Origin: Acidobacteriota bacterium
GTDB taxonomy: Bacteria > Acidobacteriota > Blastocatellia > RBC074
DNA: 64,000 nucleotides
Direction: 5' to 3'
NCBI GenBank assembly: GCA_018269055.1
Contig: JAFDVI010000020.1
Span: forward strand, 124,001 to 188,000
The notes under the pieces are model-generated. The model ran no database searches, was not told where the DNA came from, and saw only the letters and a list, made by a program, of their open reading frames with translations. The position numbers and the translations under genes are program-made. Positions 37,886-47,499 of the stretch are shown in pieces; within the stretch, counting starts at the first letter, position 1, and every line of letters begins with the position of its first letter.

Positions 37886-39847
37886 TTACCGACTGCGGTA
37901 CTGGGTCGTCGCAATCGCCGGACGCGGCGGCGGTTTCATTCCTTCGCCCAAATGAAAGCCGGTGTGTGGCGGCTGGTTATACGCTACGTTTTGCCACGCA
38001 ATGCTCAGACGATACTGCGGGTCGTGCATCAATGTATAAAACCGGTGTTCGGTCGGAATCGTCGTCGTGTAAATGCGCAGCTCTTTGTTGTCGGTCGTGC
38101 GCCAGATGATTTCTTCGCGCCAATCGCCGAACAGGTCCGCGCTCAAAGTTGGCGTCGCTTTGCTGCCGTTGTTCGACGCGCAACCGTCCGCCGTCAGCAA
38201 AGGAATTTCCGTACCCGCCAGCCAATCCCATTTGGCGACGACGTTGCGATCCAGCAATTCGCGCAACACATCGCCGTCCCACCACACGCCAAAGTTGCAC
38301 GAGCGCGGTTCGCGGTCGGCGATCTTTTCGCCTTTGGCATTGAATAATCCAGTGATGCCAGCGCCTTTTACCCAGCATTCGCTGCCCGGATAACGCGGAT
38401 CAATGTCGAGCGCCAAGCCGCGTCCCGGCCCTTCGCCGTCCGCGCCCGCCTTGATCGAAGGCTTTTTCCACAAAATCTCGCCGGTGCGCGCATCGCGGAA
38501 ATGCATTCCCGCATCGTCAAACCGTTCCTGAATGTCGAATACTTCCAACCCCGGTCGCGTCGGATCAAGGTCAGAAACGTGCAGCGCGTCTCCGTGACCA
38601 AGTCCGGTCGAATAAAGCCCTTTGCCATCATCATCTATGACCATCGCGCCATAGACGATTTCATCACGGCCGTCGCCATCCACATCGGCAACGGTCAGAT
38701 TATGATTTCCCTGTCCTGCGTAGGTCTGATTGCCCGGCGCGGAACTATCAAACGTCCACACCGTGGACAGTTTGCCGCCACGCCAATTCCACGCTGTCAA
38801 CACGGTGCGCGTGTAATAACCCCGGCACATCACCAGGCTCGGCTGTTTGCCATCTAGATATGCGATTGCCGCCAGAAACCGATCTACACGATTGCCATAA
38901 CCATCGCCCCAAATGGCTTTCAACTCTTCAGTGGTTGGTTCCAACTTGTCCGGGTGCCGAGGCGGCATGAACTCCGTCGTGGCCAACGCCGCTCCCGTCA
39001 ATCCGTCAAAGATCGTCAGGAATTCCGGCCCCTTCAAAATATAGCCGGTCACGTTTTGTTTGCGTTCCGCGCCGTTGCGATCTCTGGACGTGAGGAATGT
39101 ACCTTCGGGGTTCCGCCAATCCGCGTTGGCGTCGCCAATGACTTTTCCTTTACCATCCACCGTGCCGTCGGCAGTTTTGCAGGCGATTTCAGCACGCCCA
39201 TCGCCGTCCAGGTCGTAAACCATAAACTGCGTGTAATGCGCGCCTTCGCGAATGTTTTTGCCAAGGTTGATCGTCCACAACAACGTGCCATCGAGCTTGT
39301 ACGCCTGCAGAATCGGCGGATCGGTCAATCCGGATTGTGAATTGTCCCGACCGCGTCCGGCTTGATGCAGCACAATTTCATATTCGCCATCGCCATCCAG
39401 ATCGCCCACGGAAGCATCGTTCGGCGCATATCCAGCCGGAGTTTGCAACGGAATCGAAAGGTATTGCCTTACGGCCGCGTTCGCCGAGAGCGTGAACGCA
39501 CGGCTCGGCGGTTGTTCTTTCCGATTCACCACGGGACGCACGAAATAACTGTTTGACTTGGTCAAATCGGTTTTGTCGTCCACCCAGTGGGTCGCGCCCG
39601 TAATGGGCTGTACGTTTAACTTGACGGACTTGCCGCCATTCACACTTCGGTACAGGTTGAAAGCAATCTTGTCAGCATCCGTTCCCAACAACCGCCAACT
39701 GATCCAGACCTTGTTTTCGTCTTGCCGCACAGCGATCACGCCGCGCCCCAGCGCTTCCATCTGGCGTTGGGCAAAGCTCTGTGTTGCAAACAAAGCGACA
39801 ATCGTCGCCGGGAAAAGCAGTGCATTGCGGATGTGGGTTATGCTCAT
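37886..39847 (-). CDS. PL11 rhamnogalacturonan lyase
   Basis: A 653-residue exported lyase with signal peptide (cleavage near ATQSFAQ). The beta-propeller shows several calcium-binding DxDGDG motifs (GDLDGDGEYEI, YDLDGDGRAEI, ADVDGDGRDEI), the hallmark of YesW/YesX-type PL11. It cleaves the rhamnose-galacturonate backbone of RG-I by beta-elimination. It begins three bases after the GH28 stop (TGA-AAG-ATG), so GH28 and PL11 are translationally coupled. Endo or exo mode cannot be decided by eye. Confidence 0.93.
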   Translation of the reverse strand: MSITHIRNALLFPATIVALFATQSFAQRQMEALGRGVIAVRQDENKVWISWRLLGTDADKIAFNLYRSVNGGKSVKLNVQPITGATHWVDDKTDLTKSNSYFVRPVVNRKEQPPSRAFTLSANAAVRQYLSIPLQTPAGYAPNDASVGDLDGDGEYEIVLHQAGRGRDNSQSGLTDPPILQAYKLDGTLLWTINLGKNIREGAHYTQFMVYDLDGDGRAEIACKTADGTVDGKGKVIGDANADWRNPEGTFLTSRDRNGAERKQNVTGYILKGPEFLTIFDGLTGAALATTEFMPPRHPDKLEPTTEELKAIWGDGYGNRVDRFLAAIAYLDGKQPSLVMCRGYYTRTVLTAWNWRGGKLSTVWTFDSSAPGNQTYAGQGNHNLTVADVDGDGRDEIVYGAMVIDDDGKGLYSTGLGHGDALHVSDLDPTRPGLEVFDIQERFDDAGMHFRDARTGEILWKKPSIKAGADGEGPGRGLALDIDPRYPGSECWVKGAGITGLFNAKGEKIADREPRSCNFGVWWDGDVLRELLDRNVVAKWDWLAGTEIPLLTADGCASNNGSKATPTLSADLFGDWREEIIWRTTDNKELRIYTTTIPTEHRFYTLMHDPQYRLSIAWQNVAYNQPPHTGFHLGEGMKPPPRPAIATTQYRSR

Positions 39848-39850
39848 CTT

Positions 39851-41482
39851 TCAAAACTTCTTCAATTCAATGCGTTCGAGCCGCGTGTCCGCTACGCCTT
39901 TACTGTGCAGCAGATTGAAATCTGTGACATTTTTCAGCACGAACAGCGGCGCATCCGTGCCCCGTTGCGCTTTGATGCCGCGCAAATCCGCGCCGTTGAC
40001 ATCGTCCAGCACAAATGCCGGGCGGGCGTCATCTTTGACAAAGCTCACTTCGATGTCGTGCATTTCCAGGCCTTGCACGTGACGCGCGTAAAAGCCATAG
40101 GCCGGAATGGTTCCGAACATGCTCGGTTCGGGGTAATTGTTTTCACGTTCGGCGGGTTCCAGCGCGGCGTCTGCTTTTGTTCCGCCGCCTCGATACTGAA
40201 TGCGGATGTTGCTCAGGCGCACGTCTTCAATCGGATGGCCGGGAATACCGACGACCAACGAAGCAAACCTGGCTTCGGCATCGGACACGACGATGTTGCT
40301 GATGTTGACGCGGCGGATCGCTCCGACGGGCGTGTTTTTCGGTCCGCGCATGCGGTTGCCCAACCGCAAGAAGATCGGCGCGGTGGTCACCTCACGCATC
40401 GTGATGTTGCTGATCGTGATGTCTTCGATCACGCCGCCGTCTACGGTTTCCAGCGCCAGACCGCGCGAACGATCAAAGGTGCAATTGGAAATGGTGATGT
40501 TTTTGAAACCGCCGTTGGATTCGGTGCCGAATTTGATGCGCCCGGTCACACCGTCGCGGTCGGGCGCTTGTTGTTGCGTGCGTTTGAACGTGCCGTCCAG
40601 AAAACTGCCCAGATCGTAACCCATCACCTGACAATTGGTGATCGTCACGTGTTCGGTGGCGCGCGCAAAGCCCAGCGCAAAGGAGCTTTTCAACACAATC
40701 GCATCATCGTTCGGCGTGTTGACCGTGCAGTTCGAGATGCGCACGTATCGGCAGCTATCAATATCAAAAGCATCGCGGTTGGTGTCAATTTTCAGATTGT
40801 CGAGCGTCAGGTTATCCACGCCCGTGGCGAGGATCGCGAAATGCCCGCCGTTTTGAATCGTGAAATCGCGCAGCGTGACATTGCGGCAAAGTTTCAAGCC
40901 GATAGCCTTGTTGCCCTGGCCATCCATCGAATTGTTCGGATTGCGTTGCGCGCCTTCGCCCAGCGGCGTTTGCGGACGATTGCCGGGACGCCCGCCGCCC
41001 AAACTGTTCGGACTGTCGCCGGGACGCGCTTCGGCGCGTGGGCCTGGGCCGCGTCGCGTCAGTCCTTGGGTGCCGTCAATTTTGCCGGGGCCAAGGATCG
41101 AAACGTTTTCCAGCCCAATGCCCCAAATCAGACTGTTCTGCCAGTGGCTGTGGCCAAAGTCCTGATACAGATCCCATTCGTTCGGTTCCGGCAGATCATA
41201 TTTGCCTTTGTGTGTCGCGGGGTCTGCCGCCAGCAAAGTCGCGCCTGCATCCAAATACAGCGTGATGTTGCTTTTCAGGCGAATGGAAAAGCTCAGGTAC
41301 GTGCCCGCCGGAAAGTACACCGTGCCGCCGCCTTTGGCCGCAGCGGCTTCGATGGTTTTGTTGATGGCCTCCGTGTCCAGTGCCGCGCCATCGCCTTTCG
41401 CGCCATAGGCTTTCACATCAAAAACTGTCTGGCTGAAAGCAGTCGTCGCAGCAAAGGCGCCTATCAGGAGCGCGCACAGCAT
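39851..41482 (-). CDS. GH28 family polygalacturonase-like hydrolase
   Basis: A 543-residue exported right-handed beta-helix enzyme (signal peptide ending near TTAFSQ). Conserved elements: FDVKAYGAKGDG at the mature N-terminus, the acid pair in NTPNDDAIVLKS, and later the GRIKFGTES and RGLALETVDGG blocks in place of the usual G-H-G and R-x-K motifs. The Gly/Pro/Arg-rich insert at about 150-195 is unusual and probably a surface loop. The substrate is a galacturonate linkage, HG or RG. ATG 41482 is chosen because the longer frame upstream encodes the repeat cluster. Confidence 0.85.
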   Translation of the reverse strand: MLCALLIGAFAATTAFSQTVFDVKAYGAKGDGAALDTEAINKTIEAAAAKGGGTVYFPAGTYLSFSIRLKSNITLYLDAGATLLAADPATHKGKYDLPEPNEWDLYQDFGHSHWQNSLIWGIGLENVSILGPGKIDGTQGLTRRGPGPRAEARPGDSPNSLGGGRPGNRPQTPLGEGAQRNPNNSMDGQGNKAIGLKLCRNVTLRDFTIQNGGHFAILATGVDNLTLDNLKIDTNRDAFDIDSCRYVRISNCTVNTPNDDAIVLKSSFALGFARATEHVTITNCQVMGYDLGSFLDGTFKRTQQQAPDRDGVTGRIKFGTESNGGFKNITISNCTFDRSRGLALETVDGGVIEDITISNITMREVTTAPIFLRLGNRMRGPKNTPVGAIRRVNISNIVVSDAEARFASLVVGIPGHPIEDVRLSNIRIQYRGGGTKADAALEPAERENNYPEPSMFGTIPAYGFYARHVQGLEMHDIEVSFVKDDARPAFVLDDVNGADLRGIKAQRGTDAPLFVLKNVTDFNLLHSKGVADTRLERIELKKF

Positions 41483-41512
41483 GAACCTTGTTCTCAAGGC
41501 ACTTTCCAGCTT

Positions 41513-41705
41513 GTCCCGGCGGGACAGTAGAAAATAGCCCAGCGCTTCAGCGCTGGGGGCAATGCCAGCAGTTAACCAGTCCTGTAGGGACGGTTGAATC
41601 CCAAGGTTATAACGAGTTTCAGCCGTCCCTACGGGACTGGTGTAGCTGGTACGCATTTCCCGGCGCTGAAGCGCCGCGCTATTTTCAAACCGTCCCTGAC
41701 GGGAC
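41513..41705. repeat. Symmetric multi-palindrome cluster upstream of GH28
   Basis: From outside in: GTCCCG/CGGGAC (41513-41525), cccagcgcttcagcgctggg (41538-41557), a central inverted repeat with arms 41576-41598 and 41618-41640 (21 of 23 match; core GTAGGGACGG), cggcgctgaagcgccg (41661-41676) and GTCCCTGACGGGAC (41692-41705). The order is roughly mirror-symmetric about base 41608. It lies in the 5' leader of the GH28-PL11 operon. Confidence 0.75.
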
Positions 41706-41770
41706 GAAGAAAGTGTCCCGAGAGATAAAAACCTTAAATTGTGTTGGTGAGTGAGCAATGAGCTTTCCCT

Positions 41771-42565
41771 TTAATTCGTCTTGCGCGGTGTTCCGCCTTG
41801 TGGCACGACTTTCGGAGCATTGGGCGGAATCGGGGTTTGTTCGGGTTTGACGAGCTTTGCGTCAGGCAAGGTTTTGATGCGCCAGTTTCTGAACTGCACT
41901 TTCATCGGCGGGCCGACGTGAACCTGCACGCCGACCAATCCTTCCAGGCGACGGCCTTTCGCGTCGTGGTCTATGACATCGGCGGTCATCACGCCGTCAA
42001 TCCAATGTTGATGATGATTACCGACAACCAACACACGATAATCGTGCCATTCATCGGCAGCGAAACTTTTGACTCCGGGGACCGAGCCAACAACCCAGGG
42101 CTGGCCTGCCGTGTCCACCACAACTTTTTCGCCCGTATGCGCCAGAATGCGGCGACCCCGCTCTTCATACAGCATGCCGTTGTAATCGTTGCGGTTTTGT
42201 ACGACATCGCATTGATAGCCGGTCATCACATACGGGCCGACTTCAGGCAGCAGCGCGCTGCGGTATTGCAATCCGGAGTTGCCGTCTTTGGTAATTTTGA
42301 CCTGCACGCGCATTTCGAAGTTTTTGACTGTGCCTCCGCGCCAGATGATGAAGCTGTTCATTTTCAGCGTGCCGTCGGCCACACCGGTCAACGCGCCGTC
42401 TTCGACCGACCAGTGTTTCGGATCGCCTTCCCAACCGGTCAGATCTTTTCCGTTGAAAATGTATTTGAATCCGCGCTCCGTTTTTGGCTGCACGGTTTGC
42501 GCCAATACAGGCAACGCCAATCCCCACAGACAAACTGCGATGATGCATGGTTTGTTAAGTCGCAT
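41771..42565 (-). CDS. DUF1080 (3-keto-disaccharide hydrolase-type) exported protein
   Basis: A 264-residue exported jelly-roll protein (signal peptide ending near LPVLAQ). The family signature IFNGKDLTGWEG, the block DGNSGLQYRS and the end strand VQFRNWRIK are clear PF06439 markers. Family members cleave 3-keto-glycosides. It lies with a Gfo/Idh oxidoreductase and a sugar isomerase-like barrel, which supports an oxidise-then-cleave module. ATG 42565 is preferred (GGAG five bases upstream); two earlier in-frame starts lack a good site. Confidence 0.85.
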   Translation of the reverse strand: MRLNKPCIIAVCLWGLALPVLAQTVQPKTERGFKYIFNGKDLTGWEGDPKHWSVEDGALTGVADGTLKMNSFIIWRGGTVKNFEMRVQVKITKDGNSGLQYRSALLPEVGPYVMTGYQCDVVQNRNDYNGMLYEERGRRILAHTGEKVVVDTAGQPWVVGSVPGVKSFAADEWHDYRVLVVGNHHQHWIDGVMTADVIDHDAKGRRLEGLVGVQVHVGPPMKVQFRNWRIKTLPDAKLVKPEQTPIPPNAPKVVPQGGTPRKTN

Positions 42566-42597
42566 ATCGCTCCAAGTCATACAGTGACCGTTCAACA

Positions 42598-42673
42598 CAA
42601 AGGGTCAAAGGTTCAAAGGGGCAAGGAATCCGCCTGCAAGTAACTCCTTTGATCCTCTGTTCCTTTGACCCTT
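42598..42673. repeat. Intergenic imperfect inverted repeat with periodic arms
   Basis: The left arm from 42598 (AAAGGGTCAAAGGTTCAAAGG) pairs with the right arm 42645-42673 (CTTTGAT..TTCCTTTGACCCTT). The arms are quasi-tandem copies of a TCAAAGG unit. It is built like the elements at 9-76, 20924-21003 and 53764-53837 but with its own unit sequence. Confidence 0.65.
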
Positions 42674-42697
42674 CACGTTGGGATGGTTGTTTTTCTG

Positions 42698-44311
42698 TTA
42701 CAGCGTCCAGCCCTTGCGGTATTCGCGTTGCAGGTACTGGTTGGCGTCGGAGTTATTGGTAATGACTCCTTTTTCTCCGTCGTAGTAAATCTTCTTGCTC
42801 TGTCCGACCTTCAAAGCTACGACGCCCAGCAGCATCGTTTCGGTCAGGCGCGAAGCGTACTCGAATGGGGAAGTCGCTTTCTCTTTGCCCTTGATGGCAT
42901 TGATCCAGTTCATGCGGTGCTTGGCTTCGGCAAACGGACCGTCGCCGCTCTTTTCGACGCGGAAGTATGTCTTCGGCACTTTGGCCGCAACTTCCATCAG
43001 CGATTGCGGATAAAGCTTCGGGTTCGCGGCGTAGGTGCCGTGGACCAGAATGCCTTTTTCACCAATGAAGATTGCGCCGCCGCCGCCGTCCAGTTGCACA
43101 TCGTCCGGCAATACTTCCGGGCGCGCGGGCATCAGGCCTCCGTCATACCAGGTCAGCGTAACCGGCGGTTGTTTGCCGCGAGCGCCGAAGTGGTAAACGA
43201 TGTGCGATCCCATCGGATAGCTGACCGGCTTATTCTTCAAATCAACGCCAAACGGTGTGAAGGTCGCTTCAACGCTGATCGGGTAGGTCAGCCCCAACGC
43301 CCAGTATGGATGATCAATCAGGTGCGCTCCCATGTCACCGACGGCGCCCGTGCCCCAATCCAGCCAACCGCGCCAATTGAACGGATGGTAAATCGGGTGG
43401 TAATCCACTTCCGGTCCGGGCCCCAGGAACAGATCCCAGTTCAATCCTTCCGGCTTCGGATAATTGCCTTCCATGGCGTATGCCAGCGTTTGATTCACCA
43501 AACGAGCGTTCCAATCTCTACCGGTAACCGCGGCGCTTGCGGCTGCCGCATCCGGCGCCTGTTTGACGGGGCGCGGTACAGCCTGCGGCCAGTATCCCAA
43601 CGGCCGATTCGTCCACACATGAACTTCTTTGACCTGGCCAATCACCCCGGCCTGCACCCATTCATTGACCAGAGCCGCGCCTTCGCTGGAATGGCCCATA
43701 TTGCCCATCTGTGTGACGGCTTTGGTGCGCGCAGCGGTTTCACGCAGCACGCGGGCTTCGTGGATGGACCAGGTCAGCGGCTTCTCGACATACGCGTGCT
43801 TGCCCAATTCCATCGCGGTCTTGGCGATGGTTGCGTGCAAATGGTCAGGCGTGGCAACGACGATGGCGTCAATGTCTTTCTGCGATTCCAGCATCTTGCG
43901 GAAATCGGCGTGGCGTTTCGCCGTTTTGTAAGCTTCCTGCAACTTGACCGCCCGCGCCCGGCGCTCTTCCATCATCGCCTGCATGCGTTTCTGCTGCTCT
44001 TCGCTCATTTGCGGAGCGCCTGGTCGTCCGCCGCCTCTGGGGCCGCGCTCTCTGGTCAGGTCGGCGACTGAGCGGTCAACGTATCCATAATCCACATCAC
44101 AAAGCGCAACCATATTTTGGCCGCCCGCAACGAGTTCGCCGGAATCGGTCTTGCCCTGTCCGCCACAACCGATCAGCGCGAAATTGACTGTATCGCTGGG
44201 CGGGTTGTACCCGACGCCGCCCAACACGTGACGCGGGACGATCATCGGGCTGGCCGCAGCCAGCGTCGCGCCCGCAACAAATTTCCGTCTGGTGATTTTC
44301 TCTTTCGACAT
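42698..44311 (-). CDS. Tat-exported Gfo/Idh/MocA-family oxidoreductase
   Basis: A 537-residue protein with a twin-arginine leader ([14 protein letters not shown]). The NAD(P)-binding Rossmann fold starts with [15 protein letters not shown], and the family EKP motif reads VEKPLTWS at about residue 180. The large C-terminal domain is longer than in cytoplasmic Gfo/Idh enzymes, as usual for exported members with tightly held NAD. A Gln/Met/Arg-rich helix ([16 protein letters not shown]) lies at about 105. It probably oxidises a sugar hydroxyl. AGGAGC precedes the ATG. Confidence 0.88.
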   Translation of the reverse strand: MSKEKITRRKFVAGATLAAASPMIVPRHVLGGVGYNPPSDTVNFALIGCGGQGKTDSGELVAGGQNMVALCDVDYGYVDRSVADLTRERGPRGGGRPGAPQMSEEQQKRMQAMMEERRARAVKLQEAYKTAKRHADFRKMLESQKDIDAIVVATPDHLHATIAKTAMELGKHAYVEKPLTWSIHEARVLRETAARTKAVTQMGNMGHSSEGAALVNEWVQAGVIGQVKEVHVWTNRPLGYWPQAVPRPVKQAPDAAAASAAVTGRDWNARLVNQTLAYAMEGNYPKPEGLNWDLFLGPGPEVDYHPIYHPFNWRGWLDWGTGAVGDMGAHLIDHPYWALGLTYPISVEATFTPFGVDLKNKPVSYPMGSHIVYHFGARGKQPPVTLTWYDGGLMPARPEVLPDDVQLDGGGGAIFIGEKGILVHGTYAANPKLYPQSLMEVAAKVPKTYFRVEKSGDGPFAEAKHRMNWINAIKGKEKATSPFEYASRLTETMLLGVVALKVGQSKKIYYDGEKGVITNNSDANQYLQREYRKGWTL

Positions 44312-44330
44312 GTTTGCTCCTGTTCGTAGT

Positions 44331-44437
44331 GCCGGCTTCAGCCGGAAAGTTTTAGCATTTGAACACTTCCGCCTGAAGGCGGGACTACATGCTTATCGAT
44401 TTGAAGACTTCCGCCTGAAGGCGGACTACATGCTTAT
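44331..44437. repeat. Tandem hairpin repeat (two direct copies) upstream of Gfo/Idh
   Basis: A hairpin GCCGGCTTCAGCCGG (44331-44345) is followed by two direct copies of a 31-32-base unit starting ACTTCCGCCTGAAGGCGG (44365-44396 and 44407-44437), each with its own CCGCCTGAAGGCGG hairpin and an ACTACATGCTTAT tail. The copies differ by one G. Confidence 0.75.
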
Positions 44438-44444
44438 TGTTCCG

Positions 44445-45410
44445 CTATGCCAACGCGCCTTTGATGTACTGGAAACACTTCCGCACTTCGGCCACCGTGT
44501 CAGCGCCACGGTATTCGTATTCAATGTTGGCCGGAATGTCGTACTTTTTCGTTTTCAGCAATTGCAACACAGCTTTGATCGGCGTGTCGCCTTCTCCCCA
44601 AGGCACGTTTGGCCCATTGTCCTTCTTGCGATCCTTGAGGTGCAAGTTCGTGATATGCGCATGGTGTTTCTGAATGTAATCAATCGGATCGAAACCCGCC
44701 GCAAAGAAATGCCCCACATCCAGATTGATCGCAAAGTATTTCGACATCGCCAGCGCGGCTTCGAAGCTTTCCGGTTTGGCGAACTCGTTCGGATCGGTCA
44801 GGTTGGAATGCCCGTGCATGGCGACGGTGATTTTGTGTTTGTCGGCAAAGGGCGCGACGCGTTTGGCGGCTTTCAACGTGGAGGACGCCGTGATCAGTTT
44901 GACGCCGAGCGCCTTGGCCATTTCAAAGCCGCGATCAATTTCTTCGTCGCTGAAACTGTCGTTGAAGCTCAGGTTGTAGGCTTGCAGTTTGATCCCGGCT
45001 GCATCGAATTTTTTGCGGATGCCTGTGAAATGATCCATCGAAACCGACAAACGCCATTTGCGAACTTCTTCAGCGCGTTTGCGCGCCGCTTCGCGCATCG
45101 CCTCGCGCTGTTCAGGAGTCGGCGCTTGCCCCTGTCCCGGAGCAGCGCCTTGCGGAGGTCGTTGCCCTCCGCCCATTCCCGGCGGAGGCCCCATGCGCGG
45201 TTCGACGTGGCCGGAAAACAGTTCGCATTCGCCGATGCCGATGTCTTTCATCGCAGCGATGGCCGCGTCCAGTTCCATGGTGCGGAAGCTGTACGATTGC
45301 ACGCCGATGCGCACGCCGCTGATTTTGCCCTGGCCTAAAGCCAGCAGCGGCATTCCAACCAGCGGCAATCCCACGATCGTCAGCTTGCCGAATTCTCGTC
45401 TTGTGTACAT
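44445..45410 (-). CDS. Tat-exported sugar phosphate isomerase/epimerase-like TIM barrel
   Basis: A 321-residue AP-endonuclease-2/xylose-isomerase-like barrel with a Tat leader ([12 protein letters not shown]). Metal-ligand blocks are [38 protein letters not shown] and THLHLKD-type strand (THLHLK reads ITNLHLKD). A Gly/Pro/Gln-rich insert sits at about 80-105. It is next to the Gfo/Idh and DUF1080 genes; similar barrels act as isomerases or as keto-sugar lyases. The substrate is unknown. Confidence 0.85.
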   Translation of the reverse strand: MYTRREFGKLTIVGLPLVGMPLLALGQGKISGVRIGVQSYSFRTMELDAAIAAMKDIGIGECELFSGHVEPRMGPPPGMGGGQRPPQGAAPGQGQAPTPEQREAMREAARKRAEEVRKWRLSVSMDHFTGIRKKFDAAGIKLQAYNLSFNDSFSDEEIDRGFEMAKALGVKLITASSTLKAAKRVAPFADKHKITVAMHGHSNLTDPNEFAKPESFEAALAMSKYFAINLDVGHFFAAGFDPIDYIQKHHAHITNLHLKDRKKDNGPNVPWGEGDTPIKAVLQLLKTKKYDIPANIEYEYRGADTVAEVRKCFQYIKGALA

Positions 45411-45442
45411 TGAATGTAATCCTCTCTAAGGTTTGGTGCGGA

Positions 45443-45514
45443 ACGGGGAGCGGTAGCGACCTGGTTGCTAGTGAGGCGTCACATCGAAGCTACCGGGTCG
45501 CTACCGCTCCCCGT
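45443..45514. repeat. Perfect inverted repeat overlapping the end of the GH51 gene
   Basis: Arms acggggagcggtagcgacc (45443-45461) and its exact complement (45496-45514) are 19 bases each. The right arm covers the last codons and TAG stop of the GH51 gene, so the C-terminal residues YGER and the stop come from the repeat. Confidence 0.85.
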
Positions 45515-47483
45515 ACTGTACCGATTTCGCATACGCAATGCGGAGCACCGTCAGCGATTGCCCGGGCAAGGTGTAATCGAAATTCGCCGCCTTGATCGAA
45601 ACTTTTGCTTCGACCGGCGCAAGTCGTTTGGGTGCGTCCAGATTGTTTTCGGTTTTCAGATCATCGCTCGCCAGCACGAACGATTGTGCGGATTTGGAAA
45701 TCTGGCCGATTCCGTCCAGATTTACCTTCACCTGCATAGACGACGGAGAGGCATTGACGAGTTTCAGAATCACTTCACGAGTCTTCACATTTCCGAGTGC
45801 TGAGGCATAAATCTGCTGCTGCCCGTTGAGCGCAGAACCATCAATCGTGATTGGTAAAATATCTGTACCGCTATTTCGGCTAAAAAGCTGCTGGACGTAG
45901 TAACTGGGGGTGCCGAAGCTGCGCAGGTTGTCGAACCAGATCAAATTCGGTGACCATTGCCATGCATCCACGTGCGCAAACAGCGGCGCGTATGAAGCCA
46001 TGCTGACCACATCGGCATTGCGATCCAATCCGGTCAAAAACGCTGCTTCAGAAAGCGCGGCTTCCCAATTGTTCGGGCGGTCCGGGCGACCTTGAACCGA
46101 CACGTGCGCGGCGTATTCCCCGGCAAAAACTTTTGTCCCTGTGCGCGAGTAATCGTTGTAACGATTGGCGTTATCCAGAAACCATTTCGGCGGACGATAA
46201 TAATGTTCGTCTATCAAATCGGCATTCAGCCCGCGCAGTTTGTCCCACAAAAATGTGAACCGGTCGCCATCCGGAAACGGCCCGGCGCTGGAAACCAGCG
46301 TGATCTTCGGATATTTGGCCTTGATTGCTTTGGCAAAGGCTTCATACCGCGGAACGTAATCCGGCCCCCACTGTTCGTTGCCGACGCCGATCATCTTCAG
46401 ATTGAACGGCGCCGAATGCCCAAGCTCCGCGCGTTTGCGTCCCCAGGTCGTGGCAACCGAACCGTTGGCGAATTCAATCAGGTCGAGCGCGTCCTGAATA
46501 TAAGGATCGAGTTGATTGAGCGGAACCAATTCCCCGGAATTGAACTGGCATGCCATCCCGCAATTCAAAATCGGCAGCGGATTTGCGCCCACTTCTTCGC
46601 ACAACTGAAAGTATTCAAAAAAGCCCAGGCCGAAGGATTGGAAGTAATCGTCCGGCGCGCGTTCAGGATTGCGCGTACGAAATTCCAGGTTCCAGCGATT
46701 GATGATCAGTTTGCGCTCTGCCGGATCGCCGATAGTGGTTTTCCATTGATAACGTTCGTTCAGATTGCGGCCTTCGACGATGCACCCGCCCGGAAAGCGT
46801 ATGAAACCGGGATGCAAATCCCTGAGCAGTTGCACCAGATCAGCGCGCAAGCCATTGGTGCGCCCTTTCCAGGTGTCTTTCGGAAACAGCGAAACCACAT
46901 CGAGATCAATCGCGCCGCCGCTTTCAGGAATCAGGTTCAGTTGCGCCTTGGTTTCGGTGGCCGTCGGACGCAAGTTTGCGTGATAAGTCTTCCAATCGCC
47001 CGCAATGCCGCGCAGCCGTGTTTGCGCCAAAACTTTGCCGCTGGCGTTGACCAGTTCAATGCGCAAACTGGCTGGCGTCGAATTGGAATTTCTCGCTTGC
47101 AGCGAAAACAAATACTCTTCACCCTGGCGAACGCCTATGCCACGAAAGCCGCTGTTTGCGATACCGCCGCCCGCAAGTTGCAGGTAATGCCGGTTGTTCG
47201 CTTGCCGGTTTTCGCGTTCCAGCACCTTTGCCTCGCCCAACTTTCGCCACCCCATCAACCCGTCCGGAAATTCAAACGAACGGTTTTTGACCAGTTCTGC
47301 GTAAATTCCGCCATCGGCGCCGAAGTTGATGTCTTCAAAAAAGATCCCGAATTGATTCGGAGCGACCTGGGCGCGCGGTTTGCCCACCTGAATCATCAGC
47401 GTATGCGTTTGCGCCTGCGACGCGAATGGCGGATGGAACAACACAACCAAAAACAATAACGCGAGAATTTTGAATTGGCGCAT
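45501..47483 (-). CDS. GH51 family alpha-L-arabinofuranosidase
   Basis: A 660-residue exported enzyme (signal peptide ending near PFASQAQ). The mature N-terminus NQFGIFFEDINFGADGGIYAEL is typical of GH51. A carbohydrate-binding-like sandwich is inserted at about 75-200. The acid/base is Glu370 in IGVGNEQWG and the nucleophile Glu456 in KVFAGEYAAH. It releases arabinofuranose from arabinan. The longer in-frame reading upstream crosses an inverted repeat and is rejected. The 3' end lies inside another repeat. Confidence 0.93.
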   Translation of the reverse strand: MRQFKILALLFLVVLFHPPFASQAQTHTLMIQVGKPRAQVAPNQFGIFFEDINFGADGGIYAELVKNRSFEFPDGLMGWRKLGEAKVLERENRQANNRHYLQLAGGGIANSGFRGIGVRQGEEYLFSLQARNSNSTPASLRIELVNASGKVLAQTRLRGIAGDWKTYHANLRPTATETKAQLNLIPESGGAIDLDVVSLFPKDTWKGRTNGLRADLVQLLRDLHPGFIRFPGGCIVEGRNLNERYQWKTTIGDPAERKLIINRWNLEFRTRNPERAPDDYFQSFGLGFFEYFQLCEEVGANPLPILNCGMACQFNSGELVPLNQLDPYIQDALDLIEFANGSVATTWGRKRAELGHSAPFNLKMIGVGNEQWGPDYVPRYEAFAKAIKAKYPKITLVSSAGPFPDGDRFTFLWDKLRGLNADLIDEHYYRPPKWFLDNANRYNDYSRTGTKVFAGEYAAHVSVQGRPDRPNNWEAALSEAAFLTGLDRNADVVSMASYAPLFAHVDAWQWSPNLIWFDNLRSFGTPSYYVQQLFSRNSGTDILPITIDGSALNGQQQIYASALGNVKTREVILKLVNASPSSMQVKVNLDGIGQISKSAQSFVLASDDLKTENNLDAPKRLAPVEAKVSIKAANFDYTLPGQSLTVLRIAYAKSVQYGER

Positions 47484-47499
47484 ACAGTCTTTTCGTGGT

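Noticed and set aside
39722-41530. 602-codon open frame on the + strand
   Set aside because: Antisense to GH28 in high-GC DNA; Arg/Ala/Val/Gln-rich with no recognisable domain or ribosome-binding site.
41483-41758. Upstream extension of the GH28 reading frame
   Set aside because: It translates the palindrome array; the signal peptide starts at 41482.
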